DNA of 18,274 bases from Clostridia bacterium (GTDB lineage: Bacteria > Bacillota_A > Clostridia > Christensenellales > Aristaeellaceae), in contig WRHG01000012.1 in the NCBI GenBank assembly GCA_009783365.1, positions 1 through 18,274 on the forward strand. The letters are read 5' to 3'. Numbering within the stretch: the stretch's first letter is position 1; each line of letters starts with the position of its first letter. The notes beneath the pieces were generated by a model. The model saw only the letters and a list, made by a program, of their open reading frames with translations, was not told the origin of the DNA and did no database searches. The position numbers were made by a program, and so were the translations under genes. Below are positions 13,659 to 18,274 of this stretch, one piece after another.

Positions 13659-15044
13659 TTATGAGAGAATACCTTCCAGCCACGCTTCCCCCCGCCGGAT
13701 GCTGTCGGCAACGGCGGCGGGGGCCGGGCCGCCGCGGAGGTTTCGCCTTTCAATACAGGCGCTGAGGGAGATGGCCTCGTATACGTCGTTGTCAAAGGCA
13801 GGGCTGGCAGCCCGTAGCTCGTCCAGGGATAAATCCGAGAGGGAGCGTCCCTCCCGGGCGCACTTGCCCACCAGGGAGCCGCTTATATGATGGGCGTCCC
13901 GGAAAGGAATGCCCTTACCCACCAGGTAGTCCGCCAGATCCGTGGCATTGGTAAAGCCAAGGCCCGCGGCGTCAGCCATAGCTGTCGGGTGGAAGGATAT
14001 GGCCTGCAGCATGGCGGTGAAGGTAGGCAGGCATTGGGCAAGGGTATCAAAGGCGTCGAAGAAGGACTCCTTGTCCTCTTGCATATCCTTGTTGTAGGCG
14101 AGAGGCAAGCCCTTCATCACGGTCAGGAGAGCCAGCAGATTCCCATAGACCCGGCCGGATTTGCCGCGTATGAGTTCGCAGGCGTCCGGGTTTTTCTTTT
14201 GGGGCATCAGGCTGGAGCCCGTAGCAAAGCCGTCGTCCATGGTAACGAAGCCGAACTCGCCGGTAGACCAGAGGATCAGCTCCTCACAGAAGCGGCTCAG
14301 ATGCGTCATACAAACGGCGGCGGCAGAGAGGAAGGAGAGCAGAAAGTCCCGGTCGCTGACGGCGTCCAGGGCATTGTCGCTGAGTCTCGAAAAGCCAAGC
14401 ATCTCCGCCACCCGTTCCCGGTTCAGCGGATAGGTGGTGCCTGCCAGCGCGCCGCTGCCCAGAGGCATCACGTCCGCCTCGGCAAAGGCGGCGGAAAAGC
14501 GGTCCGTGTCCCTGCTGAACATCTGGAAATAAGCCATCAGGTGAAAGGCAAGGGTCACAGGCTGAGCTTTCTGCAGATGGGTGTAGCCCGGCATGGCCGT
14601 GTGCAGATGGTCCTTCGCCATGGCAAGCAGGGCGGAAAGCAGCGTTGATAGCAGATTCCGCGCCTGCAGGCAGCATTCCTTGGCGTACATACGCATATCC
14701 AGGGCCACTTGGTCGTTTCGGCTGCGGCCCGTGTGCAGGCGCTTACCCGCTTCGCCGATTCTTTCCGTCAGCAGCGCCTCCACAAACATGTGCACATCCT
14801 CCGCGCCCGTGTCGACGGACAGGTTGCCCGCCTCATAGTCCCGCAGGATGCCGGCCAGGCCCGAGACAATTTCGGCGGCGTCCTCCCGGCTGAGGATGCC
14901 CTGTTCCCCCAGCATGGCGGCGTGAGCGATGGAACCTTGAATATCCAGGCGGAGCAGCCGCCAGTCAAAGGAAATGGAGGATTGAAAATCGTCCAGCAGC
15001 ACGCTGGTCGGCTTCTCGAAGCGCCCGGCCCACAGCTTGCCCAT
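13659..15044 (-). CDS. argH: Argininosuccinate lyase
   Basis: ArgH splits argininosuccinate into arginine and fumarate, the last step of arginine synthesis in the cytoplasm. The 461-residue length and start MGKLWAGRFEKPTS are typical. Family marks are TGRSRNDQVA (from about 106), YTHLQKAQP with the catalytic-region His (about 156), and the fumarase/ASL signature GSSLMPQKKNPD at 276-287 with the flexible-loop serines. The ATG at 15044 has GAGAGGGG about 8 bp upstream, and the frame is open further upstream only through the preceding gene. It lies 4 bp after the Fe-S protein. No argG or other arg gene is in view. Confidence 0.96.
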   Translation of the reverse strand: MGKLWAGRFEKPTSVLLDDFQSSISFDWRLLRLDIQGSIAHAAMLGEQGILSREDAAEIVSGLAGILRDYEAGNLSVDTGAEDVHMFVEALLTERIGEAGKRLHTGRSRNDQVALDMRMYAKECCLQARNLLSTLLSALLAMAKDHLHTAMPGYTHLQKAQPVTLAFHLMAYFQMFSRDTDRFSAAFAEADVMPLGSGALAGTTYPLNRERVAEMLGFSRLSDNALDAVSDRDFLLSFLSAAAVCMTHLSRFCEELILWSTGEFGFVTMDDGFATGSSLMPQKKNPDACELIRGKSGRVYGNLLALLTVMKGLPLAYNKDMQEDKESFFDAFDTLAQCLPTFTAMLQAISFHPTAMADAAGLGFTNATDLADYLVGKGIPFRDAHHISGSLVGKCAREGRSLSDLSLDELRAASPAFDNDVYEAISLSACIERRNLRGGPAPAAVADSIRRGEAWLEGILS

Positions 15045-15048
15045 CCAA

Positions 15049-15765
15049 TCAACCCCTCTCGGTAATGCTCTCGTCACAATCGGCGCAATAACGCGCCTGC
15101 TCAGATTTGCCAAAACAGTAGGGGCAAACCGTGCGGCATCGATAACATTTGATTTCAAATTTATGATTTGTTATTGTAAAAAATTTGGAGCATTCTTTTC
15201 TCCCGAAAAAGGCGGGATTATCCAACGCGCCCAAAGGGCATGCTTCAACGCATTTGTTGCAGTTATCGCAAGTTTTGTACTGAGCTTTTTGATCTGGAAG
15301 CAGGTCCGCACTTGTTAACACGGCGCTGAGCCAAAGAAGATTTCCGTATTCAGGGTTTGTTAGCAAATAATTCCTGTTAATCAGTCCGAGCCCTGCCAAT
15401 TCAGCCGCATGCTTCAGTGATATATGGCCATATAGTTTACCGTCTACCGTCTTGCCCCCTGAAGCGCTTATGGCTTTTGCTTTATGTCCATCAGCATGAA
15501 TTCGTTTTGCTACTTCTTTCGCCAGGTTCGTCATTTTCGTGAGCATTTCATTACGGACTGCAGTATAATCAGCCGTATTGTGTAAAACTTCCCGTGGAAA
15601 TGAAGCGCCTAAAACGACTACAGAGAGACAGCTGTCTAAATGATCAGAAGGTCTAAAACCCTCCGGCGCCAAACCGAAATCTTTGGCTGCGGCTATGCCG
15701 ACGGCGTTTGCTCCCGCATGCAGTCCATATTCTTTCACGGTTTCACTGGTTAGCTTATTTATCAC
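15049..15765 (-). CDS. QueG-like double-cluster 4Fe-4S protein
   Basis: This 238-residue protein resembles a short version of epoxyqueuosine reductase. LKHAAELAGLGLINRNYLLT matches the QueG-family segment. The ferredoxin-like part carries CDNCNKCVEACP (C166, C169, C172, C176) and ECSKFF...CYRCRTVCP (including C207, C210, C214), and the end has a further CADC. These short homologues usually lack an assigned reaction, so true queuosine synthesis is not claimed. The GTG at 15765 is preferred because GAGGGCGG lies just upstream; a TTG at 15828 would add 21 residues. The gene is noticeably AT-richer than argH, which follows 4 bp later, suggesting separate origin. Confidence 0.8.
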   Translation of the reverse strand: MINKLTSETVKEYGLHAGANAVGIAAAKDFGLAPEGFRPSDHLDSCLSVVVLGASFPREVLHNTADYTAVRNEMLTKMTNLAKEVAKRIHADGHKAKAISASGGKTVDGKLYGHISLKHAAELAGLGLINRNYLLTNPEYGNLLWLSAVLTSADLLPDQKAQYKTCDNCNKCVEACPLGALDNPAFFGRKECSKFFTITNHKFEIKCYRCRTVCPYCFGKSEQARYCADCDESITERG

Positions 15766-15942
15766 TTTATTGCCGCCCTCGCTTGTAAAATGATGAAGCG
15801 TGTTGCCTAAGTATACCACACTCGCCAACCAAAAACCAAGCTGACAGGAGCCTATATCCTAAACAGAGAAATTTCAAGCCTTGCAAGGATTGCTTTACCG
15901 CGATGCTTCTCATAATGACAGACAGGGCTGCGCGTGGGATCG

Positions 15943-15995
15943 TAAAACTCCGCCGCGGGCGGGACGTCACGCGTTTTGACCGCCCGCGACGGAGT
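15943..15995 (-). terminator. Rho-independent terminator downstream of the AraC-type gene
   Basis: Arms at 15947-15962 and 15980-15995 pair over 16 positions with one mismatch or G-U, around a 17-base loop. Read on the minus strand the hairpin is followed by TTTT (15946-15943). It lies about 50 bp past the end of the AraC-type gene and would separate it from the Fe-S/argH unit. Confidence 0.7.
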
Positions 15996-16046
15996 GGAAG
16001 ATGCATCCGGCCAAGTCGGAAAGCTGATTCTGGGCGACAGCCCAGG

Positions 16047-16994
16047 TCAACCCCGGGATCTGACCACGGGCGTCACTCTTTTTTCGTATTTTTCAGGGTC
16101 AAAGTAAAAATAGGAAAGGCGCCCCGGCGAAGGATCGGGGATGTAACCCGTACCGCCGTGATCAAAGCCGTCCATGGCCGCTTGCAGCTTTTCGCCGACG
16201 GTTTCACATTCCTGCTCGTAGTCAAAGCTGCCATGTTCAAACACGAGGTATTCCGCTTCCGGCACGGTGATCATAAGCATCTGCGGTGGAACATCGCCGG
16301 TATATCCGACGGGCAGGCGGACCCCGTAAGCTTCCGGTGTTTTGCCGTCCTCATAGATCCGCGCCATGATTTGACCGCTGAATTTGCCAATAACGCCGTC
16401 CTCCCCGTCCAGCTTGCCCTTGATGCTGTCCATCAGGCCGCAGACCGTATCGCAGTCCATGCCCGGGATTTGATCCTGTTTTTCCCAAAAATCAAAGTAG
16501 CCGTCGCTCTCGTCGTTTTTGACATGCATAAACTTGTGCGCGGGAATCGACACGAAGTAGGTTTTGATTTCCGAAGTTGATTTGACCATACCAATCTCTC
16601 CCAGCCCTAAAAAGTAGCGGTCAAAGGTGATGAGCCTTGTACGAAGCGCCACGGGTTTTGGCTTTGCCCGGTAGGTGCTCGGCGGGATCCCATAGGCTGC
16701 CTTGAATGACCGGCAAAAGGCCGCATGGGACGAGAACCCATAGTCCACGGCAATGTCCAGAATGCTTTTCCCCGTATCCCGCAGGTCGATCAGCGCGAAG
16801 GCAAGCCGCCGCTTGCGCAGGTACTCCCGCAGGGAGATTCCGGACAGCTCTTTGAACTTGCGCGTCATGTGAAACTCGGAATATCCGTTTTCCCTGGCGA
16901 TCATCCGCAGCGTAAGCCCATCGTCATCCCGGTTGACGATGCACCGGTCAATACCGTCCACGGTTTTTTGAACCTGCCGGCGCCATTCGTACAT
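16047..16994 (-). CDS. AraC-family regulator with GyrI-like effector domain
   Basis: This 315-residue protein has the DNA-binding part first: two helix-turn-helix units within residues 8-108 (LTLRMIARENGYSEFHMTRK, then ILDIAVDYGFSSHAAFCRSF, ending FKAAYGIPPSTYR). Residues from about 140 to 305 form a GyrI/Rob-type small-molecule-binding domain (IPAHKFMHV...YGVRLPVGY...YLVFEHGSF). Rob- and BmrR-like proteins of this layout sense lipophilic or aromatic compounds. The ATG at 16994 has GGAGGTG upstream. The gene is 79 bp from the aldolase on the same strand and ends at a strong terminator. Its targets are not evident. Confidence 0.92.
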   Translation of the reverse strand: MYEWRRQVQKTVDGIDRCIVNRDDDGLTLRMIARENGYSEFHMTRKFKELSGISLREYLRKRRLAFALIDLRDTGKSILDIAVDYGFSSHAAFCRSFKAAYGIPPSTYRAKPKPVALRTRLITFDRYFLGLGEIGMVKSTSEIKTYFVSIPAHKFMHVKNDESDGYFDFWEKQDQIPGMDCDTVCGLMDSIKGKLDGEDGVIGKFSGQIMARIYEDGKTPEAYGVRLPVGYTGDVPPQMLMITVPEAEYLVFEHGSFDYEQECETVGEKLQAAMDGFDHGGTGYIPDPSPGRLSYFYFDPEKYEKRVTPVVRSRG

Positions 16995-17073
16995 CTCTTC
17001 ACCTCCCGCCCGGTTTTCATAATAAGCCTTTCAAAGGCTGCGGGTTTGATTTGAATTGCTGTGATGAACGGCG

Positions 17074-17997
17074 TCATGAACCCTCTTGATACTTCGCAAC
17101 GACCCTGCGCATGGCGACGGCCACGGTTTGAAAGTCCTCCTCGCTAAGGCCGGTGTAGGGCGGCATCAGCCGGGAGGGGAAGGAACCGTCCGCCACGCGG
17201 CCTATGGCCTTATCGTACGCGGAATCAATCAGCGAAGCGTCGACCGTGTCGAAAGCGGATAAAAGCTCCACGATATACCGCGACATTTGAATCAGCAACG
17301 GAAAATCCTGCCGCTGGCCTGCGTTGAAATACGCCCAAAGATGAGCGCTGTCAAGGCATATAAACGAACTGATAAGCCCTACGCTGCCAAACATGGAAGC
17401 GTATTCGTAGCCGAGATCCACCACGTAAAAAGTCAGCCCGGTTTCGGCTGTGGCCATCTCATATAGCTCCGTGATGTTGCGGGTTGAGCATTTAGCGGCC
17501 GCAAGGTTGGGGATTTCTTCCGCGAGAGCCACCAAATCCGCGATGCTAATCTTCGTCTTGGTGCGGTTCGCGTTGTTGTAGGACATAAAACGGCAATCGG
17601 GAAATTGGGCGCATAATGTCTTCCAAAAATACCGAACGTCGCGCTGATCCATCGCGCCCCAGCAGGGAAGCGCCGCTTGGAAGTCGCGGGCGCCCATGTC
17701 CCGCGCCAGCCCGATCCGGTCAACCATTTCTGTCATTGCCGTGCCGATGATGCCGATCATGGGCGTCATGCCCTGATGTTTCGCGCATTCGTCCAGGATC
17801 ACGGCAGTGGTTTCGGAAAACAGATCCCTGCTTAGCGCGTAGCCTTCTCCGGCTGTGCCGAAAAAATACAGGGAGGTAATGCCCGCTTTTGCCAGCGCGC
17901 AGATTTCAGCGCGAAGGGCGCGCTCGTCCAGCTTGTAATCCGGCGTCCACGGGGTACACGGGCCGGCCATCAGTGTGACGGGATATCGCTTTTTCAT
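17074..17997 (-). CDS. DHDPS/N-acetylneuraminate lyase-family aldolase
   Basis: These class I TIM-barrel enzymes join or split pyruvate and an aldehyde through a lysine Schiff base. The 307-residue protein shows FGTAGEGYALS (the GTTGE loop, second Thr replaced by Ala), the general-acid Tyr140 in SYNNANRT, and Lys169 in AAAKCSTRN, where DHDPS has IKE/IKD. The core catalytic residues therefore look intact. The altered loop argues against lysine biosynthesis and for an NAL- or keto-deoxy-sugar-acid-type reaction. The ATG at 17997 is preferred, with AGGAGGCG upstream; the frame could start 7 codons earlier but would include that ribosome site. It is divergent from an M32 carboxypeptidase across a palindrome-bearing promoter region. 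Confidence 0.85.
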   Translation of the reverse strand: MKKRYPVTLMAGPCTPWTPDYKLDERALRAEICALAKAGITSLYFFGTAGEGYALSRDLFSETTAVILDECAKHQGMTPMIGIIGTAMTEMVDRIGLARDMGARDFQAALPCWGAMDQRDVRYFWKTLCAQFPDCRFMSYNNANRTKTKISIADLVALAEEIPNLAAAKCSTRNITELYEMATAETGLTFYVVDLGYEYASMFGSVGLISSFICLDSAHLWAYFNAGQRQDFPLLIQMSRYIVELLSAFDTVDASLIDSAYDKAIGRVADGSFPSRLMPPYTGLSEEDFQTVAVAMRRVVAKYQEGS

Positions 17998-18029
17998 GAC
18001 TGCGCCTCCTATGATCATTTGCGAACGAA

Positions 18030-18058
18030 TTGTTTATTCCGATACGATATGGTATCAT
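18030..18058 (+). promoter_or_regulatory. Promoter of the M32 carboxypeptidase gene
   Basis: TTGTTT (18030-18035) and TATCAT (18053-18058) are spaced 17 bp apart, 44 bp ahead of the carboxypeptidase ATG. Each hexamer deviates from consensus, but spacing and position are good. Confidence 0.55.
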
Positions 18059-18072
18059 GATACTCCATACAA
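18044..18072 (-). promoter_or_regulatory. Promoter of the DHDPS/NAL-family aldolase gene
   Basis: On the minus strand TTGTAT (18072-18067) and TATCGT (18049-18044) are spaced 17 bp apart, about 47 bp ahead of the aldolase ATG. It overlaps the opposing promoter almost completely. Confidence 0.45.
18052..18063. promoter_or_regulatory. Perfect 12-bp palindrome, probable operator between divergent promoters
   Basis: GTATCATGATAC is a perfect palindrome. A further GATAC at 18041-18045 forms a second inverted pair with its left half. It covers the -10 of the rightward promoter and the spacer of the leftward one, so one bound protein could control both genes. The binding protein is not identified; the neighbouring AraC-type regulator is a candidate but usually prefers direct-repeat sites. 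Confidence 0.5.
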
Positions 18073-18101
18073 ATCAATGATATAAAAAGGATGCGAGTTA
18101 C

Positions 18102-18274
18102 ATGGAACTGCAAACGGCCCTGGAGGCCCTTCATAAATTACAAAAAACAAGGCATGCGTATACCCATGCCCAGGAACTTCTCTTTTTTGACGGCGCCACC
18201 ATCGCGCCAAGAGCCTCTGCCCAGGCCCGCAGCGCCACGTTGGGCGTGCTTAGCGAAAAGGAATACCAGCTCTT
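18102..18274 (+). CDS. M32-family metallocarboxypeptidase, N-terminal fragment
   Basis: The first 57 codons are in the window. The start MELQTALEALHKLQKTRHAY followed by LLFFDGATIAPRASAQARSA matches the N-terminus of Taq-type M32 carboxypeptidases, where LLxWDxxTxMPxxGxxxR is usual. The zinc motif HEXXH lies beyond the right edge, so activity cannot be judged. AAAAAGGA lies a little upstream of the ATG. Confidence 0.85.
   Translation, partial: MELQTALEALHKLQKTRHAYTHAQELLFFDGATIAPRASAQARSATLGVLSEKEYQL

Noticed and set aside
15045..15158. Extended N-terminus of argH
   Set aside because: The extension lies within the Fe-S gene; ArgH proteins begin near MGKLWAGRF and that ATG has a good ribosome site.
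1..18274. tRNA, rRNA, CRISPR arrays, insertion sequences and phage genes
   Set aside because: No tRNA-like cloverleaf, spaced short repeats, transposase or phage-type protein was seen on reading through.

Overview
The window is bacterial and gene-dense. Strong AGGAGG-type ribosome sites, sigma-A promoters close to TTGACA/TATAAT and clear homologies to gut Firmicutes proteins point to a fairly GC-rich member of the Bacillota, most likely Clostridia. This is an inference from style and gene families, not a taxonomic search.

Layout. (1) 1-1471, minus strand: the start of a Gfo/Idh/MocA oxidoreductase and a DegT-family PLP aminotransferase, probably a sugar-modification pair. (2) 1702-2790, plus: a beta-lactamase-superfamily protein whose catalytic motifs all appear replaced. 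(3) 2890-11444, plus: a bacterial microcompartment (BMC) operon behind a perfect-consensus promoter. It encodes a PduL phosphotransacylase with an extra C-terminal module, a CoA-acylating aldehyde dehydrogenase, a PduS-like flavin/Fe-S protein, a PduT-like trimeric shell protein, two near-identical BMC-H proteins, a FucU-type mutarotase, a LacI regulator, four BMC-P vertex proteins and an SCP2-domain protein. A ROK sugar kinase follows (11512-12429). (4) 12490-15765, minus: an acyltransferase-3 membrane protein, argininosuccinate lyase and a QueG-like Fe-S protein. (5) 16047-17997, minus: an AraC-type regulator and a DHDPS/NAL-family aldolase. (6) From 18102, plus: the start of an M32 carboxypeptidase, divergent from the aldolase across an operator-like palindrome.

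How it fits together. The operon contains most of a metabolosome core. The aldehyde dehydrogenase turns an aldehyde plus CoA into acyl-CoA, PduL turns acyl-CoA into acyl phosphate, and the shell is built from H, T and P proteins. PduS and the Fe-S-pore protein PduT could move electrons across the shell and reoxidise NADH, which may matter because no alcohol dehydrogenase is seen. No signature enzyme that makes the aldehyde is present: no diol dehydratase, glycyl-radical enzyme, ethanolamine lyase, class II aldolase or DeoC. The only sugar clues are FucU, the LacI regulator and the ROK kinase. They suggest a sugar-derived aldehyde, possibly lactaldehyde from a 6-deoxy sugar, but the substrate is not determined.

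The most notable points are the missing signature enzyme combined with an embedded FucU and SCP2 protein, the EutQ/EutT-like module fused to PduL, and the apparently dead hydrolase next door.
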